Source: Haliclystus octoradiatus (taxonomy: Eukaryota; Cnidaria; Staurozoa; Stauromedusae; Haliclystidae). From it: a stretch of DNA of 64,000 nucleotides. Made by a program: the position numbers and the translations under genes. The notes under the pieces were generated by a model. That model was not told where the DNA came from, ran no database searches, and saw nothing but the letters and a program-made list of their open reading frames with translations. The first letter of the stretch is position 1, and every line of letters starts with the position of its first letter. Shown piece by piece: positions 26,118-38,150 of this stretch. Location: assembly GCA_916610825.1 (NCBI GenBank), contig OU744454.1:8992922-9056921 (forward strand), in the 5' to 3' direction.

Positions 26118-27789
26118 CAAAAAACAATGCCTAAGTCTCGAAGAATTTTAAAACGACCAAAAATGGACAAAAAACGGACCAAAAAAATACCTAATTCCCT
26201 TGAGAAATTAAAATCACAAAAAACAATGCCCAGTTCCCTTGGAGATTGAAAATTACAAAAAACAATGCCTAAGTCTCGAAGAATTTTAAAACGACTAAAA
26301 ATGGACCAAAAACGGACCAAAAACAATACCTAATTCTCTTGGGGATAAAAAATTACAAAAAACAATGCTCAGTTCCCTTGAGAATTGAAATCTATAAAAA
26401 ACAATGCCCAGTTCCCTTGTAAATCAAAAATTATAAAAAACAATGCCAAAATCCCTTATGAATTGAAAATTTCAAAAGATAATACTTAATTCCCTTGGGA
26501 ATTAAAAATTACAAAAAACAATGCCTAATTCTCTAAGAATTTTAAAACGACCAAAGATGGACCAAAAACGGACCAAAAATAATACCTTATTCCCTTGGGA
26601 AATAAAAATTACAAAAAACAATGCCCAGTTCCCTTGTAAATTAAAAATTATAAAAAACAATGCCAAAATCTCTTGAGAAATGAACATTTCAAAACACAAT
26701 GCCTTTTTTCCAAGGGAATTAATAAAGAACAACAACAATTCCTAATTCTCGAAGAATTCTAAAACGACCAACAACGGATCAACATCGGATCAAAAACAAT
26801 ACTTAATTCCTTTTGGAATCAATCATGACCACAAAAATGCCTATTTCTCTTAGGAAATGAAAATTACAAAAAACAATTTCAAATTCACTTGGGTCTTGAG
26901 ATTTACTAAAAACAATGCCCAATTATCTTTAGAATTGAAAATTAAAATATACAATGCCAAATTCCGTTGGGAATTGATAATTACAAAAACAATGCATGAT
27001 TCACAAGGAATTTAAACATGACCTAAAACGGACCAAAAACGGACCAAAAACAATACCTAATTTTCTCGGGACTCAAAAGTGACCAAAAAAATGCCCATTT
27101 CTCTTGTGAAATGAAAATTACAAAAAACAATTCACAATTCACTTGGGAATTGAAAATTACAAAAAACAATGCTTTTTTCTTGAAGGGTATTAAAAAAAAC
27201 CAAAATAATGCCTAATTGTCAAGGAATTTGAAAACGACCAAAAATGGACCAAAAATATTACCTAATTCTTTTGAGGATAAAAAATTACAAAAAACAATGC
27301 TCAGTTCCCTTGAGAATTAAAAATTATCAAAAACAACGCCAAATTCCCTTGAGAATTGAAAATTTTCAAAAACAATTTCAAATTCCCCCATGGGAAATCA
27401 AAATTTTAAAAAACAATGCCAAATTCACTTTTGAAGTGAAAATTTCAAAAAACATTGCCTCTTTCCTAAGAAAATTGAAAAAGACCAAAAACAATACCTT
27501 ATTCTCTTGGGAATTAAAAATTACAAAAAACGATGCCCAGTTCCCTTGCTATTTGAAAATTATTAAAAACAATGCTAAATTCTCTTTGGAAATGAAAATG
27601 TCAAAAAGCAATGCCTTTTTCTTAAGAGTATTCAAAAAAGCCAAAATAATGCCTAATTCTCAAGGAATTTCAAAAGAAGCAAGAACGGACCAAAAACAAT
27701 ACTTAATTCCCTTGGGAATTAATATATGAAGAAAACAATGCCATTATTTGTCAAGGAATTTTAAAACGACCAAAAATGGACCAAAAACG
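25690..27789 (+). repeat. Satellite block B (second twin)
   Basis: Partner of 2681-4780 at a fixed 23009-bp offset. Its left end overlaps the tail of the 4757-bp array, because block B begins inside block-R-type monomers. The shared switch near 26113 (3104 in the twin) shows both came from one composite ancestor. Confidence 0.9.
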
Positions 27790-28993
27790 GACCAAAAATA
27801 ATACCTTATTCCCTTGGGAAATAAAAATTACAAAAAACAATGCCCAGTTCCCTTGTAAATTAAAAATTATAAAAAACAATGCCAAAATCTCTTGAGAAAT
27901 GAACATTTCAAAACACAATGCCTTTTTTCCAAGGGAATTAATAAAGAACAACAACAATTCCTAATTCTCGAAGAATTCTAAAACGACCAACAACGGATCA
28001 ACATCGGATCAAAAACAATACTTAATTCCTTTTGGAATCAATCATGACCACAAAAATGCCTATTTCTCTTAGGAAATGAAAATTACAAAAAACAATTTCA
28101 AATTCACTTGGGTCTTGAGATTTACTAAAAACAATGCCCAATTATCTTTAGAATTGAAAATTAAAATATACAATGCCAAATTCCGTTGGGAATTAATAAT
28201 TACAAAAACAATGCATGATTCACAAGGAATTTAAACATGACCTAAAACGGACCAAAAACGGACCAAAAACAATACCTAATTTTCTCGGGACTCAAAAGTG
28301 ACCAAAAAAATGCCCATTTCTCTTGTGAAATGAAAATTACAAAAAACAATTCACAATTCACTTGGGAATTGAAAATTACAAAAAACAATGCTTTTTTCTT
28401 GAAGGGTATTAAAAAAAACCAAAATAATGCCTAATTGTCAAGGAATTTGAAAACGACCAAAAATGGACCAAAAATATTACCTAATTCTTTTGAGGATAAA
28501 AAATTACAAAAAACAATGCTCAGTTCCCTTGAGAATTGAAAATTATCAAAAACAACGCCAAATTCCCTTGAGAATTGAAAATTTTCAAAAACAATTTCAA
28601 ATTCCCCCATGGGAAATCAAAATTTTAAAAAACAATGCCAAATTCACTTTTGAAGTGAAAATTTCAAAAAACATTGCCTCTTTCCTAAGAAAATTGAAAA
28701 AGACCAAAAACAATACCTTATTCTCTTGGGAATTAAAAATTACAAAAAACGATGCCCAGTTCCCTTGCTATTTGAAAATTATTAAAAACAATGCTAAATT
28801 CTCTTTGGAAATGAAAATGTCAAAAAGCAATGCCTTTTTCTTAAGAGTATTCAAAAAAGCCAAAATAATGCCTAATTCTCAAGGAATTTCAAAAGAAGCA
28901 AGAACGGACCAAAAACAATACTTAATTCCCTTGGGAATTAATATATGAAGAAAACAATGCCATTATTTGTCAAGGAATTTTAAAACGACCAAA
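26556..28993 (+). repeat. Tandem duplication, 1219-bp period (two copies)
   Basis: Landmarks at 26738, 27244 and 27729 recur at 27957, 28463 and 28948, all 1219 bp on. The join lies near 27775 in a GGAATTTTAAAACGACC monomer tail. The copies differ at few positions, for example GAATTAAAAATTATC near 27315 against GAATTGAAAATTATC near 28535, and GGGAATTGATAATT near 26970 against GGGAATTAATAATT near 28190. Confidence 0.9.
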
Positions 28994-29850
28994 AATGGAC
29001 CAAAAACGAACCAAAAACAAAACGTAATTCCCTTGCCAAATAAAAATTACAAACAACAATGCCCAGTTCCCTTGTAAATTAAAAAATATGAAACACAATG
29101 CCAAAACCCCTTAAGAATTGAAAATTGCAAAAAACAATGCCTTTTTTCCAGAAGAATTGATAAAGACCAAAAACAATGCCTATATCTCGTTCAACTTTGA
29201 AACGACCAAAAAAGGATCAAAAACGGACCAAAAGCAATACCTTATTCACTTGGGAACTAAAAATTACAAAAAACAATGCCCAGTTCCCTTGCTAATTGAA
29301 AATTTCAAAAAACAATGCCTTTTTCTTAAGGGTATTAAAAAAAAACCAAAATATTGCCTAATTCTCGAGGAATTTGAAAACGATTAAAAACGGACCAAAA
29401 ACAATACCTACTTCCTTTGGGAACCAAAAATGACCACAAAAATGCCCATTGCTCTTGAGAAATGAAAATTACAAGAAACAGATCCCAATTCACTTAATAA
29501 TTGAAAATTATAAAAAACAATGCAAAATCCCTCAAGAATTGAAAATTTCAAAAAACAATACTTGATTCCCTTGGGAATTAAAAATTACAAAAAACAATGC
29601 CTAATTCTCAAGGAGTTTTAAAACAACCAAAAATGGACCAAAAACGGACCAAAAACAATACCTAATTCCCTTGGGAAATAAAAATTACAAAAAACAATGC
29701 CCAGTTCCCTTGTAAATTAAAAATTATAAAAAACAATGCCAAAATCTCTTGAGAAATAAAAATTTCCAAAAAAAATCCTTTTTTCCAAGGGAATTGATAA
29801 AGACCAAAAAAATACCTAATTCCCTTGAGAAATTAAAATTACAAAAAACA
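28994..29850 (+). repeat. Copy of 10267-11161 with a one-monomer deletion
   Basis: The offset from the 10-kb block is 18727 up to about 29295 and 18688 after it. The change of 39 is exactly one monomer, lost between TTGCTAATTGAAAATT and TTCAAAAAACAATGCC. The copy stops at 29849, where a 641-bp stretch of the source (about 11161-11801) is missing. Confidence 0.88.
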
Positions 29851-32800
29851 ATGCTTTTTTCTTAAGGGTATTAAAAAAAACCAAAATAATGCCTAATTCT
29901 CAAGGAATTCGAAAACGACCAAAAATGGACCAAAAATATTACCTAATTCTTTTGGGGATAAAAAATTACAAAAAACAATGCTCAGCTCCCTTGAGAATTG
30001 AAAATTTTCAAAAACAACGCCAAATTCCCTTGAGAATTGAAAATTTTCAAAACAATGCCAAATTCCCCCAAGGGAAATTAAAATTTTAAAAAACAATCTA
30101 AAATTCACTTTTGAAGTGAAAATTTCAAAAAACATTGCCTCTTTCCTAAGAAAATTGAAAAAGACCAAAAACAATACCTAATTCCCTTGGGAAATAAAAA
30201 TTACAAAAAACAATGCCCAGTTCACTTGGGAATTGAAAATTACAAAAAACAATTCTCGAAGAATTTTAAAACGACCAAAAATGGACAAAAAACGGACCAA
30301 AAACAATACCTCATTCTCTTGGGGATAAAAAATTACAAAAAACAATGCTCAGTTCCTTTGAGAATTGAAAATTATAAAAAACAATGCCCAGTTCCCTTGT
30401 AAATCAAAACTTATAAAAAACAATGCCAAAATCCCTTAAGAATTGAAAATTTCAAAAAACAATGCCTAATTCTCGAAGAATTTTAAAACGACCAACAACG
30501 GATCAACATCGGATCAAAAACAATACCTACTTCCTTTGGGAACCAAAAATGACTACAAAAATGCCAATTGCTCTTGAGAAATGAAAATTACAAGAAACAG
30601 ATACCAATTCACTTGGGAATTGAAAATTTAAAAAAACAATGCAAAATTCCCAAGAGAATTGAAAAAGACCAAAAACAATGCCTAATTCTTAAGTCATTTA
30701 AAAAGACCAAAAATGGACCAAAAACGGACCAAAAACAATACCTAATTTTCTCGGGACTCAAAAGTGACCACAAAAATGCCCATTTCTCTTGTGAAATTAA
30801 AATTACAAAAAACAATTCACATTTCAATTGGGAATTGAAAATTACAAAAAACAATGCTTTTTTCTTAAGGGTATTAAAAAAAACCAAAATAATGCCTAAT
30901 TCTCAAGGAATTTGAAAACGACCAAAAATGGACCAAAAATATTACCTAATTCTTTTGGGGATAAAAAATTACAAAAAACAATGCTCAGCTCCCTTGAGAA
31001 TTGAAAATTATCAAAAACAACGCCAAATTCCCTTGAGAATTGAAAATTTTCAAAACAATGCCAAATTCCCCCATGGGAAATTAAAATTTTAAAAAACAAT
31101 CTCAAATTCACTTTTGAAGTGAAAATTTCAAAAAACATTGCCTCTTTCCTAAGAAAATTGAAAAAGACCAAAAACAATACCTAATTCCCTTGGGAAATAA
31201 AAATTACAAAAAACAATGCCCAGTTCTCTTGTACATTAAAACTTATAAAAAACAATGCCAAATTCCCTTGGGAATTGAAAATTCAAAAAACAATGCCTTT
31301 TCTCAAGGGAATTGATAAAAACCAAAAACAAGGCCTAATTCTCAAGGAATTTTAAAGCGATCAAAAATAGACCAAAAGCGGACCAAAAACAATACATAAT
31401 TCCCTTGGGAAATAGAAAGTACAAAAAACAATGCCCAGTTCCCTTGTAATTTAAAACTTTTAAAAAACAATGCCAAATTCCCTTGTGAATTGAAAATTAT
31501 TAAAAACAACGCCAAATTCCCTTGGGAATTGCAAATTTTCAAAACAATGCAAAATTCCTCCATGAGAAATTAAAATTTTAAAAAACAATCCCAAATTCAC
31601 TTTTGAAGTGAAAATTCCAAAAAACATTGCCTCTTTCCTAAGAAATTTGAAAAAGACCAAAAACAATACCTTATTCTCTTGGGAACTAAAAATTACAAAA
31701 AACAATGCCCAGTTCCCTTGCTAATTGAAAATTATAAAAAACAATGCTAAATTCTCTTGGGAAATGAAAATGTCAAAAAGCAATGCCTTTTTCTTAAGGG
31801 TATTCAAAAAAACCAAAATAATGCCTAATTCTCAAGGAATTTCAAAACAAGCAAGAACGGACCAAAAACAATACTTAATTCCCTTGGGAATTTTTAATTA
31901 AAGAAAACAATGCCATTATTTGTCAAGGAATTTTAAAACGACCAAAAATGGACCAAAAACGAACCAAAAACAAAACGTAATTCCCTTGCCAAATAGAAAT
32001 TACAAACAACAATGCCCAGTTCCCTTGTAAATTAAAAAATATGAAACACAATGCCAAAACCCCTTAAGAATTGAAAACTGCAAAAAACAATGCTTTTTTT
32101 CCAAAAGAACTGATAAAGACCAAAAACAATGCCTAAATCTCGAAGAACTTTTCAACGACCAGAAAAGGACCAAAAACGGACCAAAAGCAATACCTTATTC
32201 TCTTGGGAACTAAAAATTACAAAAAACAATGCCCAGTTCCCTTGCTAATTGAAAATTATAAAAAACAATGCTAAATTCTCTTGGGAAATGAAAATTTCAA
32301 AAAACAATGCCTTTTTCTTGAGAGTATTCAAAAAAAAAAAAAAATATTGCCTAATTCTCAAGGAATTTGAAAACGAACAAAAACGGACCAAAAACAATAC
32401 CTACTTCCTTTGGGAACCAAAAATGACCACAAAAATGCCCATTGCTCTTGAGAAATGAAAATTACAAGAAACAGATCCCAATTCAATTGGGAATTGAAAA
32501 TTATAAAAAACAATGCAAAATTCCCAAGAGAATTGAAAAAGACCAAAAACAATGCCTAATTCTCAAGTCATTTTAAAACGACCAAAATTGGACCAAAAAC
32601 GGACCAAAAACAATAGATAATTCCCTTGAGAAATAAAAATTACAAAAAACAATGCCCAGTTCCCTTGTAAATTAAAACTTATAAAAAACAATGCCAAATT
32701 CCCTTGGGAATTGAAAATTCAAAAAACAATGCCTTTTCTCAAGGGAATTGATAAAGATCAAAAACAATGTTTAATTCTCAAGGAATTTTAAAGCGACCAA

Positions 32801-32975
32801 AAATGGACCAAAAGCGGACCAAAAACAATACATAATTCCCTTGGGAAATAGAAAGTACAAAAAACAATGCCCAGTTCCCTTGTAAATTAAAACTTATAAA
32901 AAACAATGCCAAATTCCCTTGTGAATTGAAAATTATTAAAAACAACGCCAAATTCCCTTGTGAATTGCAAATTTT
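29849..32975 (+). repeat. Copy of 11802-14928 (offset 18047)
   Basis: Landmarks at 11846, 12140, 12521, 12849, 13295, 14202 and 14311 all recur at +18047. The left junction is register-preserving: ATTACAAAAAACAATGC is common to both parents. It carries a 15-base A tract at 32330-32344. It ends near 32975, where the sequence jumps to the series seen at about 45.2 kb. Confidence 0.9.
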
Positions 32976-33635
32976 AAAAACAATGCCAAAATCTCTTGAG
33001 AAATGAAAATTTCAAAACACAATTCCTTTTTTCCAAGGGAATTGATAAAGACCAACAACAATTCTCAATTCTCGAAGAATTTCAAAACGACCAACAACGG
33101 ATCAACATCGGATCAAAAACAATACTTAATTCCTTTTGGAATCAATCATGACCACAAAAATGCCCATTTCTCTTAGGAAATGAAAATTACAAAAAACAAT
33201 TTCAAATTCACTTGGGTCTTGAGATTTACTCAAAACAATGCCCAATTATCTTTAGAATTGAAAATTAAAATATACAATGCCAAATTCCGTTGGGAATTAA
33301 TAATTACAAAAAGAATGCATGATTCACAAGGAATTTAAGCACGACCTAAAACGGACCAAAAACGGACCAAAAACAATACCTAATTTTCTCGGGACTCAAA
33401 AGTGACCACAAAAATGCCCATTTCTGTTGTGAAATGAAATTTACAAAAAACAATTCACATTTCACTTGGGAATTGAAAATTACAAAAAACAATGTTTTTT
33501 CTTAAGGGTATTAAAGAAAACCAAAACAATGCCTAATTCTCAAGGAATTTGAAAACGACCAAAAATGGACAAAAAATATTACCTAATTCTTTTGGGGATA
33601 AAAAATTACAAAAAACAATGCTCAGCTCCCTTGAG
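32976..33635 (+). repeat. Satellite segment shared with about 45.18-45.84 kb
   Basis: Recurs at offset about 12202. Diagnostic changes common to both are TTTCTGTTGTG (33421, 45623), CAATGTTTTTTCTTAAGGG with a shortened T run (near 33490 and 45692) and TTTACTCAAAAC. No gene. Confidence 0.85.
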
Positions 33636-36380
33636 AATTGAAAATTACAAAAAACAATTCTCGAAGAATTTTAAAACGACCAAAAATGGACAAAAAACGG
33701 ACCAAAAACAATACCTCATTCTCTTGGGGATAAAAAATTACAAAAAACAATGCTCAGTTCCTTTGAGAATTGAAAATTATAAAAAACAATGCCCAGTTCC
33801 CTTGTAAATCAAAACTTATAAAAAACAATGCCAAAATCCCTTAAGAATTGAAAATTTCAAAAAACAATGCCTAATTCTCGAAGAATTTTAAAGCGACCAA
33901 CAACGGATCAACATCGGATCAAAAACAATACCTACTTCCTTTGGGAACCAAAAATGACTACAAAAATGCCAATTGCTCTTGAGAAATGAAAATTACAAGA
34001 AACAGATACCAATTCACTTGGGAATTGAAAATTATAAAAAACAATGCAAAATTCCCAAGAGAATTGAAAAAGACCAAAAACAATGCCTAATTCTTAAGTC
34101 ATTTAAAAAGACCAAAAATGGACCAAAAACGGACCAAAAACAATACCTAATTTTCTCGGGACTCAAAATTTACCACAAAAATGCCCATTTCTCTTGTGAA
34201 ATTAAAATTACAAAAAACAATTCACATTTCAATTGGGAATTGAAAATTACAAAAAACAATGCTTTTTTCTTAAGGGTATTAAAAAAAACCAAAATAATGC
34301 CTAATTCTCAAGGAATTTGAAAACGACCAAAAATGGACCAAAAATATTACCTAATACTTTTGGGGATAAAAAATTACAAAAAACAATGCTCAGCTCCCTT
34401 GAGAATTGAAAATTATCAAAAACAACGCCAAATTCCCTTGAGAATTGAAAATTTTCAAAACAATGCCAAATTCCCCCATGGGAAATTAAAATTTTAAAAA
34501 ACAATCTCAAATTCACTTTTGAAGTGAAAATTTCAAAAAACATTGCCTCTTTCCTAAGAAAATTGAAAAAGACCAAAAACAATACCTAATTCCCTAGGGA
34601 AATAAAAATTACAAAAAACAATGCCCAGTTCCCTTGTACATTAAAACTTATAAAAAACAATGCCAAATTCCCTTGGGAATTGAAAATTCAAAAAACAATG
34701 CCTTTTCTCAAGGGAATTGATAAAAACCAAAAACAAGGCCTAATTCTCAAGGAATTTTAAAGCGACCAAAAATAGACCAAAAGCGGACCAAAAACAATAC
34801 ATAATTCCCTTGGGAAATAGAAAGTACCAAAAACAATGCCCAGTTCCCTTGTAATTTAAAACTTATAAAAAACAATGCCAAATTCCCTTGTGAATTGAAA
34901 ATTATTAAAAACAACGCCAAATTCCCTTGGGAATTGCAAATTTTCAAAACAATGCAAAATTCCTCCATGAGAAATTAAAATTTTAAAAAACAATCCCAAA
35001 TTCACTTTTGAAGTGAAAATTCCAAAAAACATTGCCTCTTTCCTAAGAAATTTGAAAAAGACCAAAAACAATACCTTATTCTCTTGGGAACTAAAAATTA
35101 CAAAAAACAATGCCCAGTTCCCTTGCTAATTGAAAATTATAAAAAACAATGCTAAATTCTCTTGGGAAATGAAAATGTCAAAAAGCAATGCCTTTTTCTT
35201 AAGGGTATTCAAAAAAACCAAAATAATGCCTAATTCTCAAGGAATTTCAAAACAAGCAAGAACGGACCAAAAACAATACTTAATTCCCTTGGGAATTTTT
35301 AATTAAAGAAAACAATGCCATTATTTGTCAAGGAATTTTAAAACGACAAAAATGGACCAAAAACGAACCAAAAACAAAACGTAATTCCCTTGCCAAATAG
35401 AAATTAACAACAACAATTCCCAGTTCCCTTGTAAATTAAAAAATATGAAACACAATGCCAAAACCCCTTAAGAATTGAAAATTGCAAAAAACAATGCCTT
35501 TTTTCCAAAAGAACTGATAAAGACCAAAAACAATGCCTAAATCTCGAAGAACTTTTAAACGACCAGAAAAGGACCAAAAACGGACCAAAAGCAATACCTT
35601 ATTCTCTTGGGAACTAAAAATTACAAAAAACAATGCCCAGTTCCCTTGCTAATTGAAAATTATAAAAAACAATGCTAAATTCTCTTGGGAAATGAAAATT
35701 TCAAAAAACAATGCCTTTTTCTTGAGGGTATTCAAAAAAAAAAAAAAATATTGCCTAATTCTCAAGGAATTTGAAAACGAACAAAAACGGACCAAAAACA
35801 ATACCTACTTCCTTTGGGAACCAAAAATGACCACAAAAATGCCCATTGCTCTTGAGAAATGAAAATTACAAGAAACAGATCCCAATTCAATTGGGAATTG
35901 AAAATTATAAAAAACAATGCAAAATTCCCAAGAGAATTGAAAAAGACCAAAAACAATTCCTAATTCTCAAGTCATTTTAAAACGACCAAAATTGGACCAA
36001 AAACGGACCAAAAACAATAGATAATTCCCTTGGGAAATAAAAATTACAAAAAACAATGCCCAGTTCCCTTGTAAATTAAAACTTATAAAAAACAATGCCA
36101 AATTCCCTTGGGAATTGGAAATTCAAAAAACAATGCCTTTTCTCAAGGGAATTGATAAAGATCAAAAACAATGTTTAATTCTCAAGGAATTTTAAAGCGA
36201 CCAAAAATGGACCAAAAGCGGACCAAAAACAATACATAATTCCCTTGGGAAATAGAAAGTACAAAAAACAATGCCCAGTTCCCTTGTAAATTAAAACTTA
36301 TAAAAAACAATGCCAAATTCCCTTGTGAATTGAAAATTATTAAAAACAACGCCAAATTCCCTTGTGAATTGCAAATTTTC
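33636..36380 (+). repeat. Duplicate of 30231-32975 (offset 3404-3405)
   Basis: Landmarks at 30568, 30896 and 31342 recur at +3405, and those at 32249 and 32358 at +3404. A missing C in CGACAAAAATGG near 35345 accounts for at least one base. Together the two copies form a tandem unit interrupted by the 660-bp segment 32976-33635. A 15-base A tract lies at 35734-35748. Confidence 0.88.
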
Positions 36381-38150
36381 AAAACAATGCCAAATTCCTC
36401 CATGGGAAATTAAAATTTTAAAAAACAATCCCAAATTCACTTTTGAAGTGAAAATTCCAAAAAACATTGCCTCTTTCCTAAGAAAATTGAAAAAGACCAA
36501 AAACAATACCTTATTCTCTTGGGAACTGAAAATTACAAAAAACAATGCCCAGTTCCCTTGCTAATTGAAAATTATAAAAAACAATGCTAAATTCTCTTGG
36601 GAAATGAAAAGATCAAAAAGCAATGCCTTTTTCTTAAGGGTATTCAAAAAAACCAAAATAATGCCTAATTCTCAAGGAATTTCAAAACAAGCAAGAACGG
36701 ACCAAAAACAATACTTAATTCCCTTGGGAATTTTTAATTAAAGAAAACAATGCCATTATTTGTCAAGGAATTTTAAAACGACCAAAAATGGACCAAAAAC
36801 GAACCAAAAACAAAACGTAATTCCCTTGCCAAATAGAAATTACCAACAACAATTCCCAGTTCCCTTGTAAATTAAAAAATATGAAACACAATGCCAAAAC
36901 CCCTTAAGAATTGAAAATTGCAAAAAACAATGCCTTTTTTCCAAAAGAACTGATAAAGACCAAAAACAATGCCTAAATCTCGAAGAACTTTTAAACGACC
37001 AGAAAAGGACCAAAAACGGACCAAAAGCAATACCTTATTCTCTTGGGATCTAAAAATTACAAAAAACAATGCCCAGTTTCCTTGCTAATTGAAAATTATA
37101 AAAAACAATGCTAAATTCTCTTGGGAAATGAAAATTTCAAAAAACAATGCCTTTTTATTGAGGGTATTCAAAAAAAAAAAAAAATATTGCCTAATTCTCA
37201 AGGAATTTGAAAACGAACAAAAACGGACCAAAAACAATACCTACTTCCTTTGGGAACCAAAAATGACCACAAAAATGCCCATTGCTCTTGAGAAATGAAA
37301 ATTACAAGAAACAGATCCCAATTCAATTGGGAATTGAAAAGTATAAAAAACAATGCAAAATTCCCAAGAGAATTGAAAAAGACCAAAAACAATGCCTAAT
37401 TCTCAAGTCATTTTAAAACGACCAAAATTGGACCAAAAACAATAGATAATTCCCTTGGGAAATAAAAATTACAAAAAACAATGCCCAGTTCCCTTGTAAA
37501 TTAAAACTTATAAAAAACAATGCCAAATTCCCTTGGGAATTGGAAATTCAAAAAACAATGCCTTTTCTCAAGGGAATTGATAAAGATCAAAAACAATGTT
37601 TAATTCTCAAGGAATTTTAAAGCGACCAAAAATGGACCAAAAGCGGACCAAAAACAATACATAATTCCCTTGGGAAATAGAAAGTACAAAAAACAATGCC
37701 CAGTTCCCTTGTAAATTAAAACTTATAAAAAACAATGCCAAATTCCCTTGTGAATTGAAAATTATTAAAAACAACGCCAAATTCCCTTGTGAATTGCAAA
37801 TTTTCAAAACAATGCCAAATTCCTCGATGGGAAATTAAAATTTTAAAAAACAATCCCAAATTCACTTTTGAAGTGAAAATTCCAAAAAACATTGCCTCTT
37901 TCCTAAGAAAATTGAAAAAGACCAAAAACAATACCTTATTCTCTTGGGAACTGAAAATTACAAAAAACAATGCCCAGTTCCCTTGCTAATTGAAAATTAT
38001 AAAAAACAATGCTAAATTCTCTTGGGAAATGAAAAGGTCAAAAAGCAATGCCTTTTTCTTAAGGGTATTCAAAAAAACCAAAATAATGCCTAATTCTCAA
38101 GGAATTTCAAAACAAGCAAGAACGGACCAAAAACAATACTTAATTCCCTT
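35300..38150 (+). repeat. 1436-bp offset duplication
   Basis: Landmarks at 35436, 35653 and 35762 recur at +1436. The offset becomes 1425 at 36182 against 37607 because the second copy lost one 11-bp module near 37435. Similarity ends near 36730 and 38150, where GGAATTTTTAATTAAAG and GGAATTAATATATGAAG diverge. Confidence 0.85.
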
